From a virus: a stretch of DNA of 64,000 bases. The DNA lies in IMG/VR virus record IMGVR_UViG_3300043436_003448, positions 1 through 64,000 of that record, one strand, 5' to 3'. Position numbers and translations under genes: made by a program. Of this stretch, positions 9,860 to 19,167 are shown piece after piece; the stretch's first letter is position 1, and every line of letters begins with the position of its first letter. A model generated the notes under the pieces. The model worked only from the letters and a program-made list of their open reading frames with translations. It was not told the DNA's origin and did no database searches.

Positions 9860-10093
9860 TCAGGAGTCGAACAAAAGGCACGTTTCACAGACAGCCAAAT
9901 TCTGCTTCAGTTCTTTCACGCCCACCTTTTCGGCCGAAGAGGAGTGGCGACGATCAATTTCGCGCTCAAAATCAATGGAATCTCTGACGGTGCTCATGTT
10001 CTGGAGTTGACAGCGAAAGATAGTGATTGTCGCACCGCAGGAACAGGCGTTTGTGGCAACTACGCCTCCAAGATAGCCGCATTTCTTGGCCAT
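9860..10093 (-). CDS. Small Cys-containing protein, unknown
   Basis: 77 aa. Cysteines occur as C, CSC, C and a terminal CETC, so metal binding is possible. The middle is helical and charged (STVRDSIDFEREIDRRH). It contains SSSAEK, encoded by one copy of the dispersed CGGCCG word. No good ribosome site is seen, so the start is uncertain. It fits the leftward operon ahead of the portal. The gene call itself is moderate. Confidence 0.45.
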   Translation of the reverse strand: MAKKCGYLGGVVATNACSCGATITIFRCQLQNMSTVRDSIDFEREIDRRHSSSAEKVGVKELKQNLAVCETCLLFDS

Positions 10094-10200
10094 TTTTACA
10101 TTTCATTTATGTTGCATGGTTGTTATTATGTTGTCATGTGGGCGGGTTGTGCATGTGTTAAACGCGGTTGATTGTGTGCCTTTTTAAGAGGGTTTTTGAG

Positions 10201-10449
10201 ATGGCTGGCAAGATTTCATTAGGTGTCATAATTCTGGCCTGTGCGTTTGGACTTGGATGGTATCGACGAGAAAGCACAAAGATAGAATTTGAAGTAATCA
10301 ACGTTGTCCACGAACTCCCGGAAGGCCACGTAAACACACGAGGAATCGACCCGCCGTTTACAGTCGTCGGGCGAAACCTAAAGGCCGAAACTCACATTCT
10401 CCCCGGAGTGCTCGGACAAAAGGGCGAGACGGTTAAGATTCACCAGTAG
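10201..10449 (+). CDS. Small single-pass membrane protein, unknown
   Basis: 82 aa from the ATG at 10201, preceded by AAGAGGG. The N-terminal ~20 residues are hydrophobic (ISLGVIILACAFGLGW), a signal anchor; the rest is soluble. It is the only plus-strand gene inside the minus-strand virion block and converges with the glycosyltransferase gene, overlapping it by 17 nt. A TAAACGCGG element like the stop-linked hairpins lies upstream at 10160. A possible late-acquired extra gene. Confidence 0.6.
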   Translation: MAGKISLGVIILACAFGLGWYRRESTKIEFEVINVVHELPEGHVNTRGIDPPFTVVGRNLKAETHILPGVLGQKGETVKIHQ

Positions 10450-11122
10450 CGAACCGGGATGAAAGCCCCTTGCCTTCTGGCTTCCACGAATTCGATAGAT
10501 TAGCCGTCCTGAAGTAGTTCAGGTTTTCCTCGTCGAGATTTTCACAGTCCAGATACCACGGCATATGCCTAGCTGTGTAAGGCATCGCTGAGCGTACTGT
10601 TTTGATTCCGCCAATACTCATTGCAAGCCTATGAGGCAAATCACTGCGATACATGCAAAGCGTCGTATCGATTATCGCCCAGTAATATCGATTGTCTGGA
10701 GTTGGTTTTTTCCAGAAACGTTGCTCCCAAGTAACAACGCCACTTTGCCATTCCGGAAGATCGTCAATTCTCAGACTAATCCCTGACTTTTCCGCGATGC
10801 CTGCACGTAGCGGTTCGCGAAGGACTTCCATCAGATCGAGCGGAACGCCGGCCAGATCCAAATCGCAGTCTGTCACGCAGTAAAACGCTTTGTCGGCATA
10901 CTGATCGACAGCGCCGCATTTCCACGGTGCATGATGCCCAATGTTTTCCTCAAGCCTGATTACTTCATGCGGGCAGTCTGTATCGTACCAGTTCAGGAGA
11001 GGAGCCCAATCAGAGTTGTTATCAACGATCACCACTCGCACATCTGGCATTTCAGCCAACTGGCTGCAAAGAGTCAGCGTAGTGGTCAGTCGATTGAAGA
11101 CGTTGACGAAAACAGGAATCAT
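10433..11122 (-). CDS. GT-A fold (family 2-like) glycosyltransferase
   Basis: 229 aa. The N-terminus (IPVFVNVFNRLTTTLTL, VVIVDNNSD) is the nucleotide-sugar-binding start of family 2 enzymes, and VTDCDLDL supplies the metal-binding DxD. It should transfer a sugar from an NDP donor. The ATG overlaps the TGA of the upstream gene (ATGA), and the run 16820-10433 is a chain of such overlaps, so it is made together with virion proteins. Modification of tail or fibre proteins is the likely role, but the acceptor is unknown. Confidence 0.75.
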   Translation of the reverse strand: MIPVFVNVFNRLTTTLTLCSQLAEMPDVRVVIVDNNSDWAPLLNWYDTDCPHEVIRLEENIGHHAPWKCGAVDQYADKAFYCVTDCDLDLAGVPLDLMEVLREPLRAGIAEKSGISLRIDDLPEWQSGVVTWEQRFWKKPTPDNRYYWAIIDTTLCMYRSDLPHRLAMSIGGIKTVRSAMPYTARHMPWYLDCENLDEENLNYFRTANLSNSWKPEGKGLSSRFATGES

Positions 11123-12666
11123 CTTGCCGCCTTCCAGAAATCAAACTCCGATTCGATCGTCTTCCAGTCTGCCAGAATATCACGGTCCATATGATCGAAA
11201 AACAGACACGCCGCATCGGCTTTGTCGCAAACGATCTCCGGCCAGGCTTCGATATACCATCGCGTCGGCTCAGTTCGCTCCCAGTCTCGCTGAAAGATTT
11301 CGCGGTTCCTGAACCAATAGAATGTTCCCGCATAGAACCATTCGCCCTTTCGATTCGCGACGAGCGGCCTGTGGCACTTCAATGCTCCAGCCATCGTATG
11401 TGATGCCAACGCGTCTTCAACGCTCTGGATGTCCATACAGGCCCGCCACATCATTTCTGCCCACGGCTGCTCAATCCCGTCTTTTCGGTGAGTCACGCCC
11501 TTGCAGTGTCCTCGAAAGGTGATCGTGTTCGGATCATCCGTTTTGACGATCCGCAGCAGGTCAGTCATCGTGACGGTTTCGCCAAGTCTGGTGTTCTCCG
11601 CGATGACCCAATCAGTGACGCGGATTCCGTCCATGAGTCTTGTTACGTTTTCAGGGGCCGCCAGTCCTTTCCCGGTTACAACTGCGATGGCAATTTTCCC
11701 GTTGAACAAGTGCTGATGTCTGCGAATGCGATCAATGTGTTCGTGCCAATTCCATTCGGCACCCAGTTTCGGGTAAATGTGGAAAATCAGATTTCGCGTC
11801 GGGTTTATCAACGGACGGTAATTGTCGCCGTGAGTATGCCATTTGTAAGCCGGACAGTAAGCCGATCGGGCTTTGACTTTGAGTGCGAGATTGCAACCGC
11901 ATCCACCGCGTTCCTGATCACAGGTTCCGTTGTTGTAAATCGGGCAGGATTTGCAGATTTCCAGCCGTTTAGCCTGCTGTTCATCACTAGCAACCGTCAT
12001 GCCATCTTGCCAGAAATCAATGGCCGCATTCTTCAAGTTGGTGAGTCGATCAACTTGCTTTCCAACCCATGAGCGGCGTTTCTCGATTCTCTTCGCGACA
12101 ACATCGGATGAAGCACCGCCCCCACATGCTGAACAACCAGTGATCTTCTCGCCCGTGAATACGTTCAGTCTTTTTTCACGACGATCGGCAATGATCTTTT
12201 CGCATTCATCAATTGCGAGGACAATATCTTCCGCAATTCGAGCAGCGAAGGTTTCCGAAATTCGATTTTCCGCCACCCATGAGGACACATGAGGCGTCAG
12301 ATCCTCCGTGATTGTCTCCAGTTGTGCGCGGCATCCAGACACGCCCCAATTGTTCATCTGCTGAAACAGGTCTTTTGCGAGGTCGTATGATTCAATGCCG
12401 GCTGCCTGGTAGATTCGTTGCAGCTCAGTTCCCGGCCCGTAGATATTGCTGGCAACAAACGAATTCGGATCACTGATCGAATGACCGTGAAAAATGAACT
12501 CGGTTGAATCAACGGGCTTCGGTTCGCTGATGATTTCAAGCAGAGGCGGGAGCCCCCATTGAACTCGGTATGCATTTGTTTTGTGAGGCGTAAGCCCGGC
12601 TTCATTTCGGCAGATTTTCCACCGCCTGCTGCCAACCTCGAACACCTCACATTCAGCCAGGCTCAT
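11119..12666 (-). CDS. Zinc-cluster protein with glycosyltransferase-like C-terminal half
   Basis: 515 aa. The N-terminal ~170 residues are helical and unassigned. The middle has CSACGGG, then CKSC, CDQ, CGC and a final C, a metal-binding cluster. The C-terminal ~230 residues start NLIFHIYPK and contain FYAGTFYWFRNREIFQRDW and YIEAWPEIV, features of an uncharacterised glycosyltransferase-like group. It is coupled by ATGA overlaps to both neighbours. It may act with the GT-A enzyme next to it on the same virion substrate; this is inferred. Confidence 0.55.
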   Translation of the reverse strand: MSLAECEVFEVGSRRWKICRNEAGLTPHKTNAYRVQWGLPPLLEIISEPKPVDSTEFIFHGHSISDPNSFVASNIYGPGTELQRIYQAAGIESYDLAKDLFQQMNNWGVSGCRAQLETITEDLTPHVSSWVAENRISETFAARIAEDIVLAIDECEKIIADRREKRLNVFTGEKITGCSACGGGASSDVVAKRIEKRRSWVGKQVDRLTNLKNAAIDFWQDGMTVASDEQQAKRLEICKSCPIYNNGTCDQERGGCGCNLALKVKARSAYCPAYKWHTHGDNYRPLINPTRNLIFHIYPKLGAEWNWHEHIDRIRRHQHLFNGKIAIAVVTGKGLAAPENVTRLMDGIRVTDWVIAENTRLGETVTMTDLLRIVKTDDPNTITFRGHCKGVTHRKDGIEQPWAEMMWRACMDIQSVEDALASHTMAGALKCHRPLVANRKGEWFYAGTFYWFRNREIFQRDWERTEPTRWYIEAWPEIVCDKADAACLFFDHMDRDILADWKTIESEFDFWKAAR

Positions 12667-14609
12667 TCCGTAATCTCCGCTTCCCAGCGATGGAAGATCG
12701 TAGCCGTATCTCCGAAGAAACAGTTCTGAAGTGAAGCCAACGTGAAGTAATAACCGTAATACGGATTGCAGGTTTCGGTATCGAGAGAAATGAACTTCTC
12801 AGCCCCGGCCGCATTACCGGGACCAATGTACGTTCTTGTGATCCGAAGCTGTCCAAGATTCAGTTTGGCCGTTATCAGGAATGGGCCTGACGATGGTAAA
12901 CCAGTGACAGTATCGGTGAAAAACGAATTCACTACCGCATACCCAATGTACTCGCAGGTGATCAGAATTCCCGACCCTGACACGACAACGGTTTGGTAGT
13001 AAATCAGATCCATTTCCAAGGTACATGAACCAGTCGCGGGTGGTGGCGGAATATCACTCGGAAGCGACCACCCGTACAATCGTAAATGCAGAATTGGGGG
13101 ATGAGATCCGCAATCTGCGTAACATGGAGTTGCGGTTACGCATGTCAGCAGCAATTCACAATCGCCATCGAATGACGTTGTAAGGTTCAGTGTGAAATAG
13201 TCATCCATCGCATAATTTGCGCCAGACAACGTACCGCTGATAACCGTGTTGGTGTCCCCAATTACGGCCGAAGAGATGGAGTAATCTTCGTAGTCCACCG
13301 ACAACTGGCATTGACCCTCATCGTTCTGAGTGAGGCACACATGCAGATCAAATGGCATCGGTGAATCATCGAGATCGACACCGCCAGATGAAACCCAGCA
13401 CTTTAACGAGTTGCTCCAGGTAAAGAGGATGTTGCGATACAGAGTTTGATTAACGTACAGGAAGCCGCAAAGGTACTTCGGAACGCATCGTCGCTTGCCG
13501 CAGTGATAGTCCCAGCATCCGCACCGACCGCCGCGGATGTCGATTCCTGCCAGATCCTCAGCGATGGATTGCCCAGGTAGCGACGGTGGTGAAGGATCGT
13601 CGACCGGCCGAACGTCCAAACTCTTGAAGTCACATCCGCAGCTTGTGAGGGGAACTCGCTGGTAGGTTTCGCCTTCCCCGTCCGTTGTTGCTGGAGATTC
13701 GAAATCCGGCTGAAGAAACGTGCTCCCGTACAAATCCTGAATCAAATGCAAATGCTGAACGAATGCCGTCGTATCTTTTGGATTATGAATCCATCGGCCA
13801 ATAATCCACTCCTGCTGATCTTCGTCAAATCGCGGTTCAAAATACTCATCCCATGCGAAATCTCGCCACCATTCGATTTCCCAAGATATCCGAGGCGATC
13901 GAATTCGATTGATTCGATTGTGTTTCTTTGTGATGCAGATGTACCTTGGCAGGTCAGTACATTCGTAGGTTTCAAACCCTTCTGGAAACGGCACCGTGAT
14001 GCTAAGAGTGTCGTCCACTGAATCAGATGGAAATCGCGTTCTGAATGGCACCTTCACTGTGGCGTAATTGTTGAGTGAAATGGTCCCGACGCATCCATCA
14101 TAGGCCGTCACTCCCGTTACTGAAATCGCCGGTACTCCAAGGCACGTCACAACTGTGTGATCAATGCTAACTTCCTCACTGATCCCAAGCGATGGAATCA
14201 AAATCGTCCATCGGCACCCTGTGTCGTACAGGTCCGCATATGCTCCAATTGCGGCATTCGAGAGGTAAATCGTGATACTGTGCCCGACGATCGAGCCAGA
14301 ATAGACAATGACATCTTCGCCGCCTGTTGTTCCAACTCCGGCCAACATCGGCACCACGACATTTCGACAACATGCATTGCCATTGGTCGCAGTGAACTTC
14401 GCAAGAATCAACCGAGGCAGACACCGGCAACAATGCCGCAATTCCGGTTCTGTTGCACTTTCATTCTTCCGAACGTAGTTACATGGATCGCAACAACAGC
14501 AGTAATCCTTGATTCCCGTCCTCACTCCCGCATGGTGAGACGCGCAGCCGGGATGGATGTTGAACCGGTCCGGCCCATTGCTTTCACGGACTGTGTCAAT
14601 TCTAGCCAC
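12663..14609 (-). CDS. Cysteine-rich virion protein, unknown
   Basis: 648 aa from a GTG at 14609 with AGAGGAAA upstream; the GTG overlaps the previous stop by 8 nt, which is better than the far ATG at 14645. It is very rich in Cys (CCCCDPC, CCRC, CGCD, CGCWDYHCGKRRC) and in beta-prone Thr/Ser/Tyr stretches. It suggests a disulphide- or metal-stabilised exported particle protein, perhaps a baseplate or fibre part given the tail context. No family recognised. Confidence 0.65.
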   Translation of the reverse strand: MARIDTVRESNGPDRFNIHPGCASHHAGVRTGIKDYCCCCDPCNYVRKNESATEPELRHCCRCLPRLILAKFTATNGNACCRNVVVPMLAGVGTTGGEDVIVYSGSIVGHSITIYLSNAAIGAYADLYDTGCRWTILIPSLGISEEVSIDHTVVTCLGVPAISVTGVTAYDGCVGTISLNNYATVKVPFRTRFPSDSVDDTLSITVPFPEGFETYECTDLPRYICITKKHNRINRIRSPRISWEIEWWRDFAWDEYFEPRFDEDQQEWIIGRWIHNPKDTTAFVQHLHLIQDLYGSTFLQPDFESPATTDGEGETYQRVPLTSCGCDFKSLDVRPVDDPSPPSLPGQSIAEDLAGIDIRGGRCGCWDYHCGKRRCVPKYLCGFLYVNQTLYRNILFTWSNSLKCWVSSGGVDLDDSPMPFDLHVCLTQNDEGQCQLSVDYEDYSISSAVIGDTNTVISGTLSGANYAMDDYFTLNLTTSFDGDCELLLTCVTATPCYADCGSHPPILHLRLYGWSLPSDIPPPPATGSCTLEMDLIYYQTVVVSGSGILITCEYIGYAVVNSFFTDTVTGLPSSGPFLITAKLNLGQLRITRTYIGPGNAAGAEKFISLDTETCNPYYGYYFTLASLQNCFFGDTATIFHRWEAEITE

Positions 14610-16251
14610 TGATAATTTCCTCTTCGGAACAGCACAGCGTGTCAATCATCCAGATGCACGGCACCGCTCTGATTTCATCAAGGCAATAAAGGACATAGTC
14701 CAAACCGGCTTGATAGTTCTCGCTTTTCATCAGCGTGGCCGTTCCGCTTAGGCCAACCAGCAGTTCGATCGGTAAATTGAAATGGCAATACTCGGGATCG
14801 TAAACCTTCTTTTCATCTCCAACCGCTACGCCAGTTCCACCGCATGAAACATGCTTAACGAGCACAACAACGTGATCACAGCCGAGAGCGCCAAGGCCAA
14901 CCGTGAACGAGGCGGAAAGAATCGTAAACCTCATGCGAGGCGCACCAGAACCAGCAACCGCCCGCGGCTGCTCAGGCAACAAATTATGCTGCCAACTTCT
15001 TAGCCTGCTCTGAACCCTCATTCCTTCCGGAAACATTGCCTGACTCAATATCAGACAATCATCAAACGCCGTCGGCTGCCACTTCTGAATTCCGCTGAAC
15101 GTGTAATCGTGAACCTTGTAAAATCGGTTGTAGTAGTCTTTCGCCGCCTGAGTCGCGATCTCATCCGTCACTTCGTCATAGTAGACCCGCAAAACGGCAG
15201 ACGTTCCCGCAACAGTCTTGACATCCGATAGCCCCAGCCCCGTAGCGGTCTTCTCGTAATACTCTGAACTATCGGCACCTTTTGGGATTAGGATCTTTGC
15301 CGGAAGGAAGGCGCTTCCCTGGCTGGAAGTCGACATCTGGCCGCCCATCTTCTGATTCGGGAAACCAACGTCCTCAAACCCGGAATCAGGAGAAGTCACA
15401 GTTCCATAAACATCCCGAGCGCCAAGATTTATCCCAACCTTGCCCTGCAAATTGTTCTCGTGAATAACCCTTGAGTCATCCACTGAGATGAACGCGAAAT
15501 TGGTATCGGCCAATGATGGAGTTCGGCCATTCGTTTCACTGATCTCAGGGATAATCTGGCACCCAATGTGCCACGCCAGAGTTTCAATGAAAACTGCCAT
15601 GTTCTCGTAATCGTTACTTTCACGGATGTCCGGCAAGCTCGAGTATTTGTCGTTCTCGCAAGTCATCCACAGATCGCCCGTGTCGTTCATTCTGTCGTTC
15701 AGGTAGTCAATGATTGCCTGAACGTCTGCAAACTCTTCACCGCTGATTGCTTCAACGTTCAGCCACTGCCACCAATACCGCTGATCAACCAAAGGCAACA
15801 ACCAGCAGTTTTGAACGTCGACATTTTCAGGTAGCCCCGTCGGGGTGATCGGCCGAGGAGGAAGGGGGCTCACGGTCAGCGACAAATCGGGCGACCAGTT
15901 TTCCGAGCCTTCCGGCTGAACTTTCCAGTTGTCGCGGCTGGAGAATCTCAGTTTGAGCTTGTTCGAATTGGCCGCCGCTTCAGTAAGAATCGCTTCCTTC
16001 TGGAGCGTATTGACCAGAAAAATCCCGTAGCTCCAGCGAGTTGCGCCCGTCGGAATAACAAGCTGATTCAATTTCGGTCGAGGCAGTTCCGGATAGTTCG
16101 GGAAAAGCAGATTCCGCCCGCGCGGAGTGTTCACGGCAGCAGGCTTGCCAAAGAACCGCATCATGTCCAACGAATGGTGAGACTCGATGTAGCGGTCAAT
16201 TGCTCCAGTCGGATCCTGCAGAAGAATAGGAGTTTCGCCAACCTTGATCAT
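14602..16251 (-). CDS. Tail-region structural protein, unknown
   Basis: 549 aa. A soluble mixed alpha/beta protein with aromatic-rich segments (QRYWWQWLNVEAISGEEF). Start ATG overlaps the previous gene stop (ATGA), and it is coupled to the Cys-rich gene below. Position after the tail tube, tape measure and fibre genes suggests a tail-tip or baseplate protein. No named family recognised. The dispersed purine word here reads PPRP rather than the usual SSPA. Confidence 0.6.
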   Translation of the reverse strand: MIKVGETPILLQDPTGAIDRYIESHHSLDMMRFFGKPAAVNTPRGRNLLFPNYPELPRPKLNQLVIPTGATRWSYGIFLVNTLQKEAILTEAAANSNKLKLRFSSRDNWKVQPEGSENWSPDLSLTVSPLPPRPITPTGLPENVDVQNCWLLPLVDQRYWWQWLNVEAISGEEFADVQAIIDYLNDRMNDTGDLWMTCENDKYSSLPDIRESNDYENMAVFIETLAWHIGCQIIPEISETNGRTPSLADTNFAFISVDDSRVIHENNLQGKVGINLGARDVYGTVTSPDSGFEDVGFPNQKMGGQMSTSSQGSAFLPAKILIPKGADSSEYYEKTATGLGLSDVKTVAGTSAVLRVYYDEVTDEIATQAAKDYYNRFYKVHDYTFSGIQKWQPTAFDDCLILSQAMFPEGMRVQSRLRSWQHNLLPEQPRAVAGSGAPRMRFTILSASFTVGLGALGCDHVVVLVKHVSCGGTGVAVGDEKKVYDPEYCHFNLPIELLVGLSGTATLMKSENYQAGLDYVLYCLDEIRAVPCIWMIDTLCCSEEEIISG

Positions 16252-16820
16252 GGGGCAGTAATTCCCTCAGGCTCATTGTCGCTGTCGCCTTCAAGGTTCC
16301 ATTTGAAGTCAACGGAGAAATCAATAGCCAATGTCGCCTTCTGGACCGTCGCGCCCTTACCCTCTCCCTTTCCGGCCGATTGCGGTTGAGTGTCCGACAT
16401 AGGCTTGATGCAATCGATCAGGCAAGGCGTGTAACCATCGCCGCCGGCTTCCAGTTCCTGCAAATAGCTTCCCATCAATGCTTTCAGAATCTTCGTTTGA
16501 AGTCTCAGCAATCCACGGCCGGAGAGGGTGAGCATGCCCGTTGAAACGCCAGATCTATCAACGCGATTTGCCGACCATATTGCTACTCTCAGAGTGCCTT
16601 GATACGGGAGGACAGCAGCCCCACCGCCGGACATGGCGCCGAAGTCAAACGTGCCGCCAGTAATCTGGACCGTCAGCACTTCGTTGTTCTGAAGTGATTG
16701 AGGAATTTCGTCTTCAATAACGATGTGGATTCGATTGGCAAATTCCGGAAGCTTTGATTGAAGCAAAGAAGATGCCCGGAGCAGGACTTCGGCTTTTGTT
16801 GTCGAGCTTGCACCGGGCAT
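16248..16820 (-). CDS. Tail completion or minor tail protein, unknown
   Basis: 190 aa. Size, fold pattern (helix, then VLTVQITGGTF and LRVAIWSANRVDRSG strands) and location resemble tail-completion proteins of the Mu gp37 or tail-terminator kind. The C-terminus is charged. First gene of an ATGA-coupled chain running to 10433. The assignment is by context. Confidence 0.5.
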   Translation of the reverse strand: MPGASSTTKAEVLLRASSLLQSKLPEFANRIHIVIEDEIPQSLQNNEVLTVQITGGTFDFGAMSGGGAAVLPYQGTLRVAIWSANRVDRSGVSTGMLTLSGRGLLRLQTKILKALMGSYLQELEAGGDGYTPCLIDCIKPMSDTQPQSAGKGEGKGATVQKATLAIDFSVDFKWNLEGDSDNEPEGITAP

Positions 16821-16849
16821 AGGTCACCAATGTTTAAGAAATCGCAGGA

Positions 16850-16868
16850 CGGCCGGAAAGAAGGGAGG
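16850..16868. repeat. Intergenic copy of the CGGCCGGAGAGGAGG word
   Basis: CGGCCGGAAAGAAGGGAGG lies in the 53-nt gap between two genes, so this copy is not explained by a conserved peptide. Confidence 0.6.
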
Positions 16869-16873
16869 CCTGA

Positions 16874-17401
16874 TCAAACTTCCATGTTCGTGGCAAGCAC
16901 TTCCATCAGGTCAACAACATTCTCTTTGAACATGTCGCCGCCCATTGGGTGAAGAGTCTTGCGGGCAAACTCCTCAACTTCCGTCAGAGTCCGAACCGGA
17001 GAACCACCAGTCATTGACAGAGTTGTCGTGACGGTGATGTCCGCTTTTGTTCCCTTGAACTGAATCGTGTGAGTGAAGTTCGGCGTTGAACCCGTCGCGC
17101 TGACAGCCGTTGTGCTGAGTCCTTCACCGGAAAGCAAACGCAGAGCAGCCTGAACAGTCGCCGCGCTGGCGTTGTAGGCCAATGCTGACGTGGTTCGAGC
17201 GCCGTTGACATCATCCGTCAGAGTGATGGTGTATGTGCCACCTGTTGGCGTTCCAGCAATCTGCAAAGTCCATTGCTGAGTATCACCCGACACTGCCTCA
17301 TCAATCGCCGCCAACAAAGCATCAGCAGCCGCGATGATGGCCGTTTTGTCGTCCGAGGAAGGGGCAAGGCTCATTGCCTGGGTAGGAGTTTTCGCGACCA
17401 T
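16874..17401 (-). CDS. Virion protein with planctomycete-type beta repeat
   Basis: 175 aa. Residues ~40-130 (QQWTLQIAGTPTGGTYTITL, LAYNASAATVQAALRLLSG, TPNFTHTIQFKG) form a domain that also occurs in the next gene upstream. In bacteria this domain recurs in surface proteins, especially in Planctomycetota. Short N- and C-terminal extensions are helical. Likely a fibre or decoration subunit paralogous to part of the 545-aa protein. Confidence 0.65.
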   Translation of the reverse strand: MVAKTPTQAMSLAPSSDDKTAIIAAADALLAAIDEAVSGDTQQWTLQIAGTPTGGTYTITLTDDVNGARTTSALAYNASAATVQAALRLLSGEGLSTTAVSATGSTPNFTHTIQFKGTKADITVTTTLSMTGGSPVRTLTEVEEFARKTLHPMGGDMFKENVVDLMEVLATNMEV

Positions 17402-17445
17402 CTTTCAAGTTCCTTTCAGTTCAACAATCAATCAGTAAATCGAAA

Positions 17446-19083
17446 TCAAAGCGGGGTGAAATCCGCAATAGTTCCCGTCGGATCAGTCGGAATCAGAATC
17501 CCGAGTCTTCGCATTCCAAAATTCCGCTCCATACCCCAATGCATGGTTCCGCCGAAATCATTCGCGACCGCAACGGCCCAGCTATCTCCAGTCGTGAAAC
17601 CAACCGGACCTGTGAATGCAACCAGATAGACACCGCCCGCATACAAGGGCGAAATTTCCGCACAGACAGGGTTCTCAACAAACACCTTTCGGGTATTCGG
17701 AAGAGTTGTTGAACATCGAATTCGAAGGTAAACAGAAGCTGGAAGCTGAAACGGAGTCATGAACACCGGGGAGCCGCTGGCCGCATTGTCAGCCGCCGCC
17801 TTAAACGCCGTCCCGAGGCTTGTCGCCGCAACCGTGTATTTCAGATCATTTCCAGCATCGTCCTGGATGACCGAACCCCCGACGCCATTCGTTAGCGATA
17901 TTTCAACGACACCGGACGCCGCCGCAGTATTGACCGCCAGCCACGCGTTCACAGCGTATGGCGTATTGACTTTCAGGTGAGTCAGAAGATGACTCACGGA
18001 AACCAGCGTAGACCCATCAGATACGAGGACCAGCGGAGAACTGCCAAGACTCGGAGACGCAAACGCCGTCGGAGTGGCAACTACAAAGCTTCCGGAATCG
18101 GTTGATTCAATGACCGCCGTCGTGACCGCTTCCCGCATCCCATAGAATTTGATTGTGTGGACGTAGTTCGGGGAAGTTCCTGTTGCCGAAACACTGACTT
18201 TCGAGAACCCGGAAAGCTGAGCCAGAGCAGCCGCTACCGTTGATGGCGTTGCATCGTAATTCAGATTGCCCGTTGATTGAGTGCCGAGAATCGAGGTTGT
18301 AACCGTGATTCGATACGTTCCAGAAGTTGCCGTTCCGGTAATCGTGATTGTGTCAGTTTGTGGCTGACCGCTCAAAACGGCAGTCCCAAGAACCCCGACA
18401 TTCGCAATCCAACTGCCAGGCAGAACGCTGTCCGATGTTGTGAATGAATTCAGCGAGCCGCTTCCCGTCAATCCGGTAAACACGGTGAAAACAGAAAGGG
18501 AAGTCTGAATTCCAGCGCCGCCAAAACCGTTCGGCGAAAGCCCATCAGAACTCGCATCACAATTAACCTGAAGATACCCGCCAGAAACCGCCACAACATC
18601 AATGGATTCAGGCAATAACTGAGGGTTATCAATTCCCTTGATCGTCTTTTTACTGGACACCAAGATGCAATCGCCAGCATTCCCGCCATCAGGCGTCACA
18701 CCCACGCTAACAGTCGGAGCAATCAGGGACTCAGTCCGATCGTCCATCTGGAATGCCAGTTCGACCAAAGCATCCGTGACCGTCTTTGATGGCAGGCTAA
18801 CGGCTTCATCGACTTTCAGAATCAGGATTTGTTCCGCCACTGTCTTCAACGCGGAAACAGCACTTGAAACCGTCGATTCTTCGTTCGCAATCGCCTTTTC
18901 GGCCGAAGAGAGGGAGGCCAACCACGCGGAGGTTGAAAACTCAGCAGTAACGGCAGTAGCAACGGAATCCCATGCGGTTCGGCGATCCTCAACCGAGGAA
19001 TCAACCTGAGTTTGCAGCGCGAACACCTGGCCGAGCAGGTCAAAAAGCCCGTCCGTCCCATTTTCTAAGGTGATGTCTGCCAT
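17446..19083 (-). CDS. Tail fibre-like protein with the same beta repeat
   Basis: 545 aa. N-terminal ~120 residues are helical (coiled-coil-like), the rest beta-rich. Residues ~240-330 (TDTITITGTATSGTYRITVT, LNYDATPSTVAAALAQLSG, SPNYVHTIKFYG) match the domain in the 175-aa neighbour. The helical stalk followed by beta domains suits a fibre or tail-spike. SLSSAEK near residue 60 is one copy of the dispersed word. Starts its own unit below palindrome site d. Confidence 0.65.
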   Translation of the reverse strand: MADITLENGTDGLFDLLGQVFALQTQVDSSVEDRRTAWDSVATAVTAEFSTSAWLASLSSAEKAIANEESTVSSAVSALKTVAEQILILKVDEAVSLPSKTVTDALVELAFQMDDRTESLIAPTVSVGVTPDGGNAGDCILVSSKKTIKGIDNPQLLPESIDVVAVSGGYLQVNCDASSDGLSPNGFGGAGIQTSLSVFTVFTGLTGSGSLNSFTTSDSVLPGSWIANVGVLGTAVLSGQPQTDTITITGTATSGTYRITVTTSILGTQSTGNLNYDATPSTVAAALAQLSGFSKVSVSATGTSPNYVHTIKFYGMREAVTTAVIESTDSGSFVVATPTAFASPSLGSSPLVLVSDGSTLVSVSHLLTHLKVNTPYAVNAWLAVNTAAASGVVEISLTNGVGGSVIQDDAGNDLKYTVAATSLGTAFKAAADNAASGSPVFMTPFQLPASVYLRIRCSTTLPNTRKVFVENPVCAEISPLYAGGVYLVAFTGPVGFTTGDSWAVAVANDFGGTMHWGMERNFGMRRLGILIPTDPTGTIADFTPL

Positions 19084-19123
19084 GATCTCAATCCGAAAGA
19101 TTCGAAGAAGGAAAACCCATGAA

Positions 19124-19141
19124 TCTCACATGCATGTTGCA
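19124..19141. promoter_or_regulatory. Palindrome site d
   Basis: TCTCACATGCATGTTGCA, 41 nt upstream of the 545-aa fibre-like gene and just after the stop of the tail gene at 19168. Confidence 0.6.
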
Positions 19142-19167
19142 TGGATGTCAATAGAGTATCAGGTTTT

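Noticed and set aside
9749-10171. 140-aa plus-strand frame
   Set aside because: It crosses the portal start, a palindrome site and the likely minus-strand gene; composition is not protein-like and no ribosome site is seen.
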